Positions 53,621 through 64,000 of a stretch of 64,000 nucleotides of DNA are shown here, in pieces; the first letter of the stretch is position 1, and the number at the start of each line of letters is the position of its first letter. Under the pieces are notes generated by a model. It had not been told where the DNA came from. It saw nothing but the letters and a program-made list of their open reading frames with translations, and ran no database searches. Location of the stretch: positions 124,001 through 188,000 of the forward strand of contig NW_022985473.1 of NCBI RefSeq assembly GCF_010093595.1, written 5' to 3'. Position numbers and translations under genes: made by a program. This DNA is from Mytilinidion resinicola. Its lineage: Eukaryota; Ascomycota; Dothideomycetes; Mytilinidiales; Mytilinidiaceae.

Positions 53621-55352
53621 ATGGGTTATCAGGAATATGACCACGATATCGAGAAGGAGCCCACTCTCCCAACGCAGTATGTCCAGGACGACGGCGCGGT
53701 CCCCGGCGAGAGTTTCGAGTATGGCAATTCGGCATATGCAAAGCTCCAGCGGTTGGCTGGTAAGCTCAAGATCGAACAGCGAGGTATTGAGCGCGTCCCC
53801 GAAAATGAGCGGGACGACAATTCTCTGCTGAATGTTGGCACTATGGTATGTCCCGACTTACAGATTCCCAAAGTCACAGCCCCTAACATGTCTGATAGTG
53901 GCTGTCCGCCAACATGGTCGTCTCGTCCTTTGCCATTGGTCTGCTCGGAAAGTCCCTCTTCTATCTCGGCTTCGTCGATGCTATCCTCGTCGTTATCTTT
54001 TTCAACCTCATCGGCATCATTCCCGTCTGCTACTTCTCTACCTTTGGTCCTCGCTTCGGCCTGAGGCAGATGGTGCTCTCGAGATTCTGGTTCGGCTGGT
54101 GGGGAGTAAAGCTCAGTAAGTGCATCAGTATCAATCACTGCGAAATCGCCGAACTAACATGATGTAGTCGCCGTCTTTAACGTACTCGCTTGTATTGGAT
54201 GGTCATCAGTGAACTCCATTGTGGGTGCTCAGCTTCTCCACGCGGTGAACAACGACGTCCCCGGATATGCTGGCATTATCGTCATCGCCGTCTGCACATT
54301 CTTCGTCACCCTCTTCGGATACAAGGTCGTGCACGCCTACGAGTTCTGGTCTTGGATCCCCACCTTCATCATCTTCATGATCATTCTCGGCGTCTTCGCT
54401 CACTCCGGCGACTTCGTGAACATCCCGATGGGCGTTGGAACTTCGGAATTGGGGTCCGTTCTCTCTTTTGGATCCGTCATCTACGGTTTCGCCACTGGAT
54501 GGACCTCCTACGCTGCCGACTACACTGTCTACCAACCCGTGAACCAGGGACGCACTAAGGTCTTTTTCTCTGTCTGGGTCGGCCTCATCATCCCCCTTTT
54601 GTTCACTGAGATGCTCGGCGTTGCCATCATGTCAGCCACCTCCCTCAACAACGGCGACAACATCTACCAGACGGGCTATGACGCCTCCGGGACCGGCGGC
54701 CTCCTTGCCGCAGTCCTCTTCCCTCCTGCTGGCTCCTCCCACAGCGGACTCGGCGGATTCGGCAAGTTTTGCCTGGTCATCCTCGCTTTGTCCATCATTG
54801 CCAACAACTGCCCGAACATCTACTCCGTTGCCCTGACCATGCAGGTTCTCGGACGCTGGACCCAGCGCGTTCCTCGTTTCCTCTGGACTGCTATCGGCAC
54901 GGCTGTTTACATTGCTATTGCCATTCCCGGCTACTCGCACTTCGAGTCCGTTCTCGAGAACTTCATGAACTTCATTGGTGAGTCTACTTGAAAATCATTG
55001 AATAATACGAACAAGCACTAATTAGATTTGCATAGGCTATTGGCTTGCCATCTATGAAGGTATCGCCTTCAGCGACCACTTCTTCTACAAGCGCGGCATG
55101 GACGGCTACAACCCAGAGCACTACGACCAGCCCCGCAAGCTGCCCCCTGGCATCGCCGCCATCGCAGCCTTCTGCTTCGGCGTGGCAGGCATGGTCACCG
55201 GCATGTCGCAGGTGTGGTTCGTGGGCCCGATTGCGCTACACGCGGGCGAGGCACCATACGGCGGCGACGTCGGCTTCGAGCTCGGCTTTGCGTTCTCCTT
55301 CACCGCCTACACTGTCCTGAGATACTTCGAGCGGAAGTATTTTGGCAGGTAG
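53621..55352 (+). CDS. Purine-cytosine permease, NCS1 family (Fcy2/FcyB type)
   Basis: This is a plasma-membrane proton symporter for cytosine and purines. Exons 53621-53845, 53899-54115, 54168-54977 and 55036-55352, with introns of 53, 52, 52 and 58 bp counted by their GTATGT/GTAAGT/GTGAGT donors (three introns in all: 53, 52 and 58 bp), give 522 residues, the family norm. After a hydrophilic acidic N-terminus (to about residue 70, including GIERVPENERDD) come about twelve membrane segments. Family marks are the NVGTMWLSANMVVSSFAIG start of TM1, GWSSVNSIVGAQ, a FATGWTSYAADYTVY helix and the NNCPNIYS motif in TM8. FSDHFFYKRG and YDQPRKLPPG in the cytosolic loop match Fcy2 proteins. The C-terminal tail is very short. 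No purine-degradation gene lies next to it. Confidence 0.94.
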
Positions 55353-56162
55353 ATGTGTGGGGGTGTGCTTGTAAGAATAGTGGGAGATGGGGCGTTATAA
55401 GGGGATGATACCACGGTGGCAGGAGTCCTTCTAGTAGGGTTGTTACATTTAGCGATTTCCTTAACTGTCGTTTGAGATGAGCACTGGATATACAGAAATC
55501 TGGCCTTGGGTAATTCTACCGCTCGTTCTTCATAGAAAAGGATTAGAGTGGGATAAAATGGATACCATCATTACTCAGTTTGCTTTCTCTGTCTGCTACG
55601 TGATCCACACTCATAAGATCCTTCTAGAACACCCCCTAGGACAAGCTTCGACCTTGGAGCCTTGAGTCTCGCTGCATATACAAAGACAGTTTTAGCGTGG
55701 CGAGATGTCTCCGGTCACTTGGTGAGCACGTGATGCGAATTACACAGTCTTGTGATAAGTGTGAGTGGACAAAATGTTCTGCCATTCTTCAGATGATTAT
55801 CTAGTACCTCTTGGAATGACTCATCTAGTAAAACAAGGATTTATATATGTACCCTGCCAAGCATGAGTCGAAATGATCGTGCATATGCTACGCTTGAAGC
55901 GGAAAAGAGGCGATTCTTCTTCAGCCTTCAACCATAAGGATACACAACATCCAGAGTCTCCACCAGAGCGCCGTGTAAAGCGTTAACGTGGCATGCTCGA
56001 GAGAACGAGACGTCGAGTCGCTGGCCCCTGAGAAATGTATAAATGCTCACGAATTCCTTTCACATCCTCATTCAACATCTTCACGATAAGAACTACACCC
56101 CTTGCTTTTCCATGCCACCACATCTCTACACATCTCTACAAAATCAAACACAAGAACACAAA
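55353..56162. promoter_or_regulatory. Intergenic region upstream of the glycosyltransferase
   Basis: No gene seen. A CACGTGA word lies at 55727. A/T-rich stretches near 55840 and 56030-56043 (TATAAAT) could serve as a core promoter for the gene at 56163. Confidence 0.35.
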
Positions 56163-57609
56163 ATGGCCTCCCTAAACCCCAACTACCCCATCCCCCCAGG
56201 CCTCCACCCCATCCCCCCTTCCCAACTCGACCTCCGCCCCGACGCCGAAGTCGACCAAACCCTTCTCAACCCACCTCCCATCTCCCCGCACTCAGAAAAA
56301 AACATCTGGTTCTTCTGGCACGCCGGCTACCCTTCCATGCACCCCTATACCCAGCGCAGTACGTAAGGCCCCCGACACAGATGAAAAGTTTCTCAGAAAT
56401 CTGTCTGTTTGGAAAACTACTCAGGGAGTGTTTCGAGACAACCACAGTGGAGTCTTGGAATCCCCTGAAGAAGTATCTCACGCAACAGTACCTGTTACAA
56501 GAAATCAACAATAGTTTTCCTCACTCTTGGTTCTGTTAATGATTTGCTAACCTCATTGCCACCTTTTAGACATCCGCGCCTGGCACCGCCGCTTCTCGCC
56601 CGCGGGCTGGGTGATCCGCGTCCTCGACCGCGCCCCCTCTTCGCCGCTCAACATCGCCAACTTCCTCGACGTCGCCGACCCGCTCACCTTCCCCGCCGCC
56701 TTCTGCGACGGCACCATCGGCGGCGCGTACGCACCCCAGCACACGTCCGACCTCGTGCGCTGGCCGCTGCTGCTGCGGTACGGCGGCGTGTACGCCGACG
56801 TCGGGCTGCTGCACATCGGCGACCTGGACCGGTTATGGCGTACCACGATCGGGGACCCGGCGTCGCGGTTCGAGGTGCTGTCGTACGACGGCGGAGGCAG
56901 CGTGGGGCGCGGGCTGGCGAACTACTTCCTGGCGAGCAGCCGGGGGAACGCGCTGTTTGCGCGGTGCCATGCGCTGCTGCTGAAGCTGTGGGAGGGGCGG
57001 ACGAGCACGGAGGGGTTGCATGCGAGTCCGCTGCTGAAGGGGGTGCCGCATCTGGGAGGGCATTTTAGTATTGAGGAGGAGGGGAAGCCGACGATTGGGC
57101 CGGCGGAGGCGGGGCGCATGTTGACGGATTATATCATCCAGGGGCAGGTCATGACGATGGTGATGGGTCTGGTGGATGAGGAGGGGGGGTGGGATGGGCC
57201 GCGGTATGTGGAGGAGCATGTGTTTGGGATTGAGTTTATGGTGGGTGCGCAGTTGATTAATGAGCTTACGGCGTGGGATGGACAGTTGGCGTTTAGGTTG
57301 ATGTCGCTGAAGTTGCCGAAGGAGGGGGAGGCGGAGAGTGAGGAGCAGAAGAGGGCGAGGGAGATTGTGGAGACCATTTTGAGTAAGAGTTTTGGGTTTA
57401 AGTTGGCGCATGGGATGATTTTGAAGGCGTATAAGTATACGTTGGGGTCATTGTGGAGGGAGAATGAGGGGAGTGATGATGTGCCAGGAACGTATGCGCA
57501 TTGGTTGAGGTACGCGATGGTGTATTGGAATCAGGATGAGATTCCGCCAACGGTGGAGTATAAGAGAAATGAGCCATATAAGGTTGGTCCGTTGTTGAGG
57601 GAGGTATAG
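56163..57609 (+). CDS. Capsule-polysaccharide-type glycosyltransferase (Caps_synth/GT32-like)
   Basis: This is a predicted sugar transferase of the family found in fungi as capsule polysaccharide biosynthesis protein; donor and acceptor are unknown. Exons 56163-56358 and 56570-57609 give 411 residues. The intron is 211 bp (GTACGT, TGCTAACC, TTTTAG), much longer than most in this window. NIWFFWHAGY and NIRAWHRRF..GWVIRVLD near the start, then TSDLVRWPLLLRYGGVYADVG (shortened here as DLVRWPLLLRYGG and YADVG), are the typical sugar-binding block. The usual DxD is present only as ADVG, so the metal-binding motif is non-standard. There is no signal peptide. The middle part uses G-rich codons (GAGG words). 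It is tail-to-tail with the monooxygenase, 123 bp apart. Confidence 0.85.
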
Positions 57610-57732
57610 ATGGGGAGTAGAGTTTGTTGTTCCTTCGAATATGTCATATTCAAGCCTTCCTGACCAATTAGACTCGTGTCACACGTTCAATATCTTGCGA
57701 AAAGTCTCTCCTTTTGCTTTTCTCAACGCATT

Positions 57733-59433
57733 TCAAGCTGTGGATGCAGTAGCTGTCCCACTTTCTGTCTTTGCCTCAGCTTCATACTTGGCAATACCCC
57801 TCTTCGCTTCCGCGTCTATATCCCACGCATACAGCCTTTCATTCACGTCGCCAAAAAGCGCTTTTGCTACATCCGATAAGCATTCATTAGCCAGCTATCG
57901 TCACGAATCTTAAACGTAGGAGCAAAAGAAAAGAAGATAGAACGCGCAACTCACCAATCCAAGGTACCTTTCCAAACAACCACATAAACCCACACATGAT
58001 CATCTCCCCAAAAAACCCGATATCACCCTTCCCGCGATCCATCTTCTTCGCCGCTTCTGAGATCTTCCGCACACGTGGCTCACGGATGGCGTAGAGAACG
58101 GAGGCTGTGGCGTCGATAGCAGCTTGGAGGTCGACCACACTTCCACTTTGTTCAGATTCATTAGTCTCGTTATAGACCTTACTAAGATAGTGCGAGAGAG
58201 TGAGAGACAATGCAAGTCCGTCCTCCAAGCATTGGCTCGCGCCCTGTCCACTAGTCGGCTGTAGCGCGTGTGCGGCATCTCCTATCAATATGAGTCCACC
58301 ACGGCCCCAGTGAGGCAGAGACGGAGTGGTCCATGTGGGATAGATGGAGGAGACAGAGCCGGCAACAGAGGAGATGATGTTCTGGATTACGGGGTCTTTC
58401 CAGGCGGCGTGGCGTTTACGGAGCTCTGCAGTGATAGTTGGGATGGATAGGTCATTTGAGGTAGGAAGTGATGGGGTGTGATAGGTTGACCACCTGAAAA
58501 GTCAGAAGACGAGGCGGTTAGTTCAGGTGAAGAAAGGAGCATACCACATCAGACTCTCTTCTTCTTCTGGTGCACTACTCCCGTACCCGAAGAAGCCATT
58601 ACCACCGAATGTAAAAATCATACCTTTCTCCTTTTTCACTTCATCCGGTAGCCGGCCCTTGACGAAACCGCCTACACCAGCTTGGTTCCTTCAATAAATC
58701 AGCATCGTCTCCACCAGCTACCTTCAAAACGACTCCAAGAAAACTCAATCCGGCGCCCTACTAGAGAAAATCAAACTCACATATAAACCGGCTCAAACCC
58801 CTCCCCAAAAACCCCTTTCTTAACGACACTCCTCACTCCATCCGCCCCCACCACCAAATCCGCCTCCTCCACCTCCCCATCGCCAAACTTGACGGCCGGC
58901 CTCCCATCCTCCCCTTGGTCTACCTCTACAACCTTCTTGTACCGGATCACCCCTTTCCCCTCTCCACTCGCCTCCACAAACCCCCTCAAAACCTCCCACA
59001 GCCCCATCCGACTCATGCTCACGCAAGCCTCTCCTGGTACGCGCACGTCCGTGCACGGCATGCTGCTAAGCCGCCATCCCCGCGCCGCGCGGAAGACGAA
59101 GCGCTCGTTGGCGAAACCTTGCGCTAGGACTGCGGTGTGGAGTGAGGGCGAGAGGCGGGCGAGGACCCGCATGCCGTTTGGAGCGAGCGCGAGACCGCCC
59201 CCAATGGTTGTGGTTGAGGGAGTGAGGTTTGGTTTTGCTGAAGGCTCGGGTGCGGGAGATGAGGAGGAGGCGTTGGGAGAGGAAGAGCTAGAGGCTTTGG
59301 GTTGGGGGTTGTGGGATTCGTATATGAGGAGTTCATGGGGTGGATAAGGGGCTGGAGGGACAGGGAGGTGTTGGAGGAGGTGTAGATAGAGCGATGTGCC
59401 TGCGATACCGCCGCCGACAATGATGATTTTCAT
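57733..59433 (-). CDS. FAD-dependent monooxygenase (UbiH/salicylate-hydroxylase type)
   Basis: This is a flavin hydroxylase using NAD(P)H; the substrate is unknown. Minus-strand exons 59433-58781, 58688-58545, 58493-57955 and 57866-57733 with introns of 92, 51 and 88 bp (GTGAGT, GTATGC, GTGAGT donors) give 489 residues. VGGGIAGTSL at residues 6-15 is the FAD-binding GxGxxG motif. A Ser/Pro/Ala-rich insert follows (about 45-70). VVGADGVRS is the DG motif near residue 200, and LIGDAAHALQPTSGQG with CLEDG is the GD motif. The acceptor of intron 1 (TTGAAG) is weak but is the only one that keeps the frame (VYMNQAGVGGFV). The tail has an acidic amphipathic end without a targeting signal. A role with the neighbouring glycosyltransferase is possible but unsupported. 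Confidence 0.9.
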
Positions 59434-60435
59434 GGTGTTGGAAACGCAGGCTTTGTAGAGTGTGAGGTATAAGAGGGGTAACTTAGAATACAGAAGGGCG
59501 GGATATAGAATGATGATTCAAATAGAGAAATGAAGCTTCTAGATCTATGAGAATATGTAGAAATTCTAGCTTGACAGTTGTGAAGCAGAGACAAAGAACC
59601 GTGAGGCTGCCCGCCCTACTTCAATCCATGGCATGCCAGAACGCGACTCATTGAAGATTCTGGCGCTTCAGGCAGCAACTAATGGCGGCCTCATGATACG
59701 GGCATGCCACGTAACTTAGTGTTGATATATCAGAAATGTACACGCGTCGTGCGGTATTGTGAGTGTAAGAGGCTTGGAGCTGCAGACCGCGGCGTTGTGA
59801 ATACGAGGCACGTGATAACGTCCAATCCTTACGAGTTTGATCGACGACGCGACTGAGTTCGGTTGATTCTAATGCTTTTTGAAGGCAATTTATTTGAAAG
59901 CTAATTTCATTGTAGTCTTCGGCGATAAGTCTGAGTAAATCCGCTAACCACTTCTTGCAGTAACACATAGCTTTCTAAACCTCGAGTGTGGTATGAAATG
60001 GGAATTGGGCTCCCCTTTCATCAATGGGCTAGTTGCTAGCTGGGCTACTACTTACAGTCGTATCGAGCGAGCAAGAATAGAGCCGAACCAGTAGGAGATT
60101 GATGCGCTTAGACTTGAAACCTAGTACTATTCGATGTGAAGGGTTGTCTACAAGGCCACTTTAAAGTGGCCAGCGCTATTTACATTACGTCGCGTGCGGC
60201 ACAGCAGCAGACTTGGCCACATCTCACGAATCTTCCAAGGATGCCGTCATCTGCTCTCCATGCGATTACTGAGACTTCTTTCGTGGTTACTCGCATTCGC
60301 TCTCTTCTACGAAATGGCGGATGCCACAGCGGAGCCTGAGTACCACCTATTTCCCGTCTTCTGCACGGCAGAGATCCCTGTCGAGGCAAGGCGAAAGTCT
60401 GCCATCGCTTGTACCATCACTGATGAAAGCTTCAG
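59434..60435. other. Intergenic region with a perfect 18 bp palindrome
   Basis: Promoter of the monooxygenase lies in the left part. I see no gene. GGCCACTTTAAAGTGGCC at 60154-60171 is a perfect palindrome. Confidence 0.45.
60154..60171. repeat. Perfect 18 bp palindrome
   Basis: GGCCACTTT directly joined to its inverted copy AAAGTGGCC. It is 265 bp upstream of the small hypothetical gene and could be a dimeric binding site. Function is not shown. Confidence 0.7.
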
Positions 60436-60948
60436 ATGATAAACGAGTTTCTGAGTGCCGATCCTATGCAAGAAGCGCCACTGTGGACGCTTGTCAGGTC
60501 GCCAGAGCAAGAGTCCTTCGACATACCCACTTTACCCCCAATAGAAGCCTTCACTAGTGGCTTTCTCGGCGCATCGTTTGAAGATCTAGTCAGCTATGAC
60601 AAGGCACACTTCCTTCCGGGATATGACGCGCAGATAGATGTCAATTGCTTCGTGGTGATGGACGCTCGAACCCTAAAGGACCAAACGGTGGCGTTCCACG
60701 TCTTAGAATACTGGCCACGGCGCTACGAGGAAGAAGATCCGGATGCGTATGAAGGGTCAGACGGAGATGATGAGGTAGAGGGATGGAAGTCTGTCCGTTT
60801 TCGTATCAGATCCGCTAGTGCTCTCATATACTGGGTCAGCGAATATGGCCTATGGATTCTCGAGCAGGACGAGACTCTGGTCCCCGAAAATGGGATAATG
60901 AAGGACTCCGATATGTTCAAAGATGAAGAGCAACTGAGAGAGGTCTAG
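60436..60948 (+). CDS. Hypothetical small acidic protein
   Basis: A continuous frame of 170 residues from ATG at 60436. It contains APLWTLVRSPEQESF, then YDAQIDVNCFVVMDARTLKD, an acidic loop (EEEDPDAYEGSDGDDE), and VRFRIRSASALIYWVSEYGLWILEQ. The order (an LVR-type start, a FVVMDARTL strand, and a late WxxxENxL-like segment) recalls small DUF6924-type proteins, but this is from memory and weak. There is no signal peptide or membrane segment. An upstream frame (60314-60439) overlaps its ATG by a few bases, and CTTCAG just before the ATG looks like an acceptor, so a 5' exon is possible and the true start is uncertain. Confidence 0.6.
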   Translation: MINEFLSADPMQEAPLWTLVRSPEQESFDIPTLPPIEAFTSGFLGASFEDLVSYDKAHFLPGYDAQIDVNCFVVMDARTLKDQTVAFHVLEYWPRRYEEEDPDAYEGSDGDDEVEGWKSVRFRIRSASALIYWVSEYGLWILEQDETLVPENGIMKDSDMFKDEEQLREV

Positions 60949-61351
60949 GGCACATTGTGTGTAGTAGTCACGGTTTTGTTGCACAGGAAGTCTGAGATCT
61001 GGCATGTTTGGTGGAGTGACAGTAGGTGTTACTGAGTCACATAACTAGTAAGTAGTCCATGTTCGCATGTTCTTCTTTTCGGCACTTTCCCAACACATAC
61101 TACGGCACCCTTTCTTCACAAGGCATAGTCGTCATATACCTATCCATGAAATGTGCTGCCTTCGAATTGAATGCCATTCGCACCCGCGTCTTCCAACTCC
61201 GAAACGACTCCACCTCTGGTATCCTGGTTACCTTTGCCGTAGCAGTCGCTGTCTGCATGCCAGAGCCTGTCCAAGGCACTATTGCATATATCGACGTCGA
61301 ATGACCATGAGTTCTTGTGATCATTGTTCTTCACAGAGACTTGGTATTTAG
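60949..61351. other. Spacer, no gene supported
   Basis: A short frame at 61146-61304 (ELNAIRTRVFQLRND..TSGILVTFAVAVAV) might belong to the fragment to its right, but I find no sound intron. Confidence 0.25.
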
Positions 61352-61750
61352 TCAGCTATTAGTCTGGGGACTGCAATCACTCTTGATCGACAGGCCGCTC
61401 TTATACTCACAGACTATGTATCCGGCATCGCCCATCTGGCTGGGATGAGACTTGATCTTACTCCCAATCCTCACAAGGAACTGTGCAACTGCGAGCCTGA
61501 GTCTGGTGGTCTATCTCACTATACTCGAAGTAGCAGCAATGGCCCAAGGAGACGAGTTCAATTCGATCTACTTGAACCAAGTCCTGGATGGAAAAACGCG
61601 GACTGGTGCGCCTGGCGGGAAATTCATCCACCCTCAAGCCGAATCCGCTCCATGATGAAGTGGCTTAAACGTGAGGTGTTGCCAGCTTTAGGTGGCTTGA
61701 CCACCAAAGCAAAGGCTATAGTAGAAGGACACGTGGAGGACAAAGAATGA
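61352..61750 (+). other. Open reading fragment, possible gene relic
   Basis: A 132-codon open stretch ends at TGA 61748-61750. It reads ITLDRQAALILTDYVSG, then PSPGWKNADWCAWREIHPP and MKWLKREVLPALGGL. TTTAGTCAG just before 61356 could be a splice acceptor. Together with the frame to its left it faintly recalls the C-terminal half of fungal-specific regulatory proteins, but I cannot assign it. The first ATG is at 61445. Confidence 0.3.
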
Positions 61751-62180
61751 CATGATTATGCCTCCGAGTCTGGCTGGTCCGGCCTCTGATGACATGTATA
61801 TGGAGTAGTACTAGCATTACAAGTCAATTCTTATATCATTGGGACCCAAACCCATATTCCGGAGGCGGTGTCTAGCACCGGACATGGTTGTAAGAGCTAT
61901 CCCGGAAGCTGTGAAGTAATACTCAACGCGTGACAAGCCTAGAGGTGTACGGGCACTAAATCTTGATCTCTTGCTCAGCATTTGGCATAACCCCCTTCGC
62001 TAGTGAGAACGCCATTCCCAGCGCTGCCATGCTCATGAACGAAGTCATCGACGCTTGGCTCAAGGATCGAAATGCAGTGCTTGACTGGTATCTAGAGCTC
62101 TAGTCTCATGGTATATTTCTCTTTTCTATAGATCAATCAGTAATATGACCAGTAATCCAAAGCCTTTCCTTCAACTGTGC
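61751..62180. other. Spacer, 3' flank of the Nudix gene
   Basis: No feature that I can support. Confidence 0.35.
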
Positions 62181-63523
62181 TCATATCTTAGCCTCACCCC
62201 CTAAGAACCCGCCGACCACAGCACTCAACAGTTGATGCGCAATCGCCGTGCCAGGGGGCAGTCTCAAACCTCCTTCCTTATATTCGGGCCCCGGACCCTC
62301 ACCGATACCACTCGTCCCAATCCTCAACGCCTCTCGCACCTCGTCCGCAGTGTACCACTTCGCATCTGCGAGCTCAGCGTCGTGGCCGAGATGAATTTCC
62401 TCACCTCCTGGAATAGCCTGGCCAATAGCACCAATCATGAGATTAGCGGGATATGGCCATGGCTGCGTGGAGTGCACAACGACGCGGCCGACGTGCACGC
62501 CGCTCTCTTCCCACACTTCGCGGCGCACAGCTTCCTCCACGCTCTCTGCAGGCTCAAGGAAGCCCGCCAGTGTCGAATACCAGAGCGGTGGGAAGCGCTT
62601 TCCCCGACCGAGCAGGATCTTGGAACCGTCGTGCGAGACGACGGCCATGATGACGGTGGGGTCGGTTCTGGGGAAGGAGAGATTCGAGACACCAGTCCGA
62701 GTAGCACAGGGAGGCCGTGGCACAGAAGATGTGTCTAGAGATGACGCCAGGTCTGCGGGCGGACATGTCCGCTTGAAACCGCCATTGACGGAGAAGGTCC
62801 GATGACCGCAGGCTGCGCAGAAGGGATTACGGCTGTTCCAGTCGAGAACGTGTCGCGCTGCGGCGTATATGGCAGCTATGGCAAAGAATGGTTAGAGTAC
62901 TTGTTTGAGGTTTGTAGAAGGAGACTATGTACCTTCTTCTGGCGGAAGAGAAAGGTGCATCCGGCCCTTGGAGAACTCCAAGCCCTTTGACTCCAGGGAG
63001 GCTATCAGACTCTCTGCTGCCGTAGTGACGGACTCTTTCGGTGTGACATCTAGAGCGAAGTATGGTGCGCCTTTGTAGTGGTCCTTGTATACCAAACCTT
63101 CCTTGTTCCGGTCGTCCAGACCCAGGAAGATTAATTGGGGGATATAAGTTGACGAGTTGTATTCCTTTATCAGATCTTCCTCCGACTTGGTGAATGGGTC
63201 TTCACCGATGAGCGATTGGACGTCCTTGTATAATGAATAGCCTAACTGGGTCGGTGACTTTACCAGAGGATTCAGGTTATTGAATAACAGGAAAGACGTT
63301 GAAGGGTGCTTGAGAGCCTGCGAGAGAAATGCATGGTCGGTTCGGAGGAAAGAAACTCGATTCAGTGGGGATCCTGGAACAGTCTGTTATTATATAACCA
63401 AGCACGTAGTTCCGAGGTGAATGTACCAGAGAAGTAGTTCGCAACCTCTTTCCCAAACTTCCGGCTCAACATCGAGTCCAATTCCGCATGAGCTGGCTCT
63501 GGTAGTGCGGGCGGTGCTGTCAT
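62181..63523 (-). CDS. NADH pyrophosphatase, Nudix hydrolase (Npy1/NUDT12 type)
   Basis: This enzyme splits NADH to NMNH and AMP and also acts in NAD-cap removal in this family. Minus-strand exons 63523-63427, 63373-62933 and 62875-62181, with introns of 53 bp (GTACAT..TCCAG) and 57 bp (GTACAT, CTAACC, ATAG), give 410 residues. The N-terminal part has SGSPLNRVSFLR, typical of fungal members. A zinc ribbon follows: CAAC near residue 199, then TCPP and PPC. The Nudix box (about 284-306) has GFLEPAESVEEAVRRE followed by VWEESGV, matching GX5EX7REUXEEXGU. TQPWPYP is the NADH-pyrophosphatase array motif (usual SQPWPFP). The C-terminus AKI resembles a weak PTS1; yeast Npy1 is peroxisomal. It diverges from the gene at 63821. 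Confidence 0.94.
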
Positions 63524-63820
63524 TACTGCGAATCTAAACAATGTAAGAGGATAGGCAAGTGGCAGTGAATGTTGGGAAAAGGAAGACAAGTAGAGGGGTA
63601 GATTATCTCCCCGGAAAGAGTAGAGGTCCCCACAATCCCGCCATTACCAAGCAGACGTCGTCGATGCACGTCAGAGATCCCGAGGTCGGCTTCGTTTTCC
63701 GATCTGTTATTCCTCGCTAGCGACTAGGGTTATCGATAAACTCAGGGTCGATCTTGACACTTCGTTCGAGGGGTCTGCGTGTCTGCGTGGCACCGGCGCG
63801 TACGGTTTGACCACGTCAAC
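63524..63820. promoter_or_regulatory. Divergent promoter region, Nudix gene and right-edge gene
   Basis: A 297 bp spacer between two outward-reading start codons. No specific site is certain. Confidence 0.4.
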
Positions 63821-64000
63821 ATGAGTCGATTCTATGTATGTATCTATATAGAACTCGCGTACAGTAATTAAGAACGTTACTAAATACTAGTAGTTCGGCG
63901 GCTCCTCAGCCTCCTCTGGGGACGACTCCGACGAAGACAATCTACCATACCCAACCCCCCTCCAGCGCTCCGACTTCCTCGCCCCCGCCTTCTCGCCCTC
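63821..64000 (+). CDS. 5' end of a gene cut by the window; COG2-like N-terminus (tentative)
   Basis: ATG at 63821 opens MSRFY. An intron at 63836-63893 (GTATGT, TACTAAA, TAG) joins it to FGGSSASSSGDDSDED, then NLPYPTPLQRSDFLAPAFSP, where the window ends. A Ser/Asp-rich start followed by a P.PL.RSDFL.P.F motif recalls fungal conserved oligomeric Golgi complex subunit 2. MSRF plus an acidic Ser tract also starts eIF3c, but the LQRSDFLAP part does not fit that protein. Only about 45 residues are visible. Confidence 0.45.

Noticed and set aside
63821..64000. Assignment as eIF3 subunit c from the MSRF start
   Set aside because: The visible PYPTPLQRSDFLAP segment does not fit eIF3c; a COG2-like start fits better, though still uncertain.

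Overview
The window is nuclear DNA of a filamentous ascomycete (Pezizomycotina). The evidence is many short GT-AG introns, mostly 49-92 bp, with CTAAC/CTAAT-type branch sites, and a typical filamentous-fungal gene set: a Zn2Cys6 regulator, the polarisome scaffold Spa2, Hos2-type deacetylase, Yng2-type ING protein, an NCS1 purine-cytosine permease and proline dehydrogenase. I cannot fix the class or species.

The window has two compartments. Positions 1 to about 32,300 are gene-poor. They hold many unrelated, degenerate tandem-repeat arrays (unit lengths mostly about 105, 145-190, 240 or 270-290 bp), microsatellites and gene relics. The relics include a Pho85/PhoA-type kinase fragment (10986-11340) and an acidic Cys-rich protein gene whose frame continues through two stop codons (7126-8022). 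The only convincing intact gene there is proline dehydrogenase (17081-18548).

Positions 32,645 to 64,000 are gene-dense. In order they hold: a D-2-hydroxyacid dehydrogenase (+), a BTB/POZ protein (-), a short-chain dehydrogenase (+), a Zn2Cys6 transcription factor (-), histone deacetylase Hos2/HosA (-), the ING/PHD protein Yng2 (+), the polarisome protein Spa2/SpaA (+), a purine-cytosine permease (+), a Caps_synth/GT32-like glycosyltransferase (+), a FAD monooxygenase (-), a small acidic hypothetical protein (+), an NADH pyrophosphatase of the Npy1/NUDT12 type (-), and the 5' end of a further gene (+). They are housekeeping or loosely related genes and not an obvious biosynthetic cluster. The clearest functional pairing is the head-to-head Hos2 deacetylase and Yng2 (NuA4 acetyltransferase subunit), which share a 399 bp intergenic region.

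Observations most worth following: (i) a 12-copy array with core TTCCCAAGCCC (22043-24130) whose spacing changes from about 106 to about 170 bp, with an inverted near-identical copy at 30924; (ii) four CACGTG palindromes spaced 161/160/162 bp apart, upstream of the hydroxyacid dehydrogenase; (iii) a TA-flanked 172 bp inverted-repeat element (37426-37597) that looks like a Tc1/mariner-type MITE; (iv) a 13-unit array at 5265-6890 with a lone relative 45 kb away at 51345; (v) the twice-interrupted gene at 7126-8022. Exon boundaries were inferred by eye from splice signals and frame, without transcript data.
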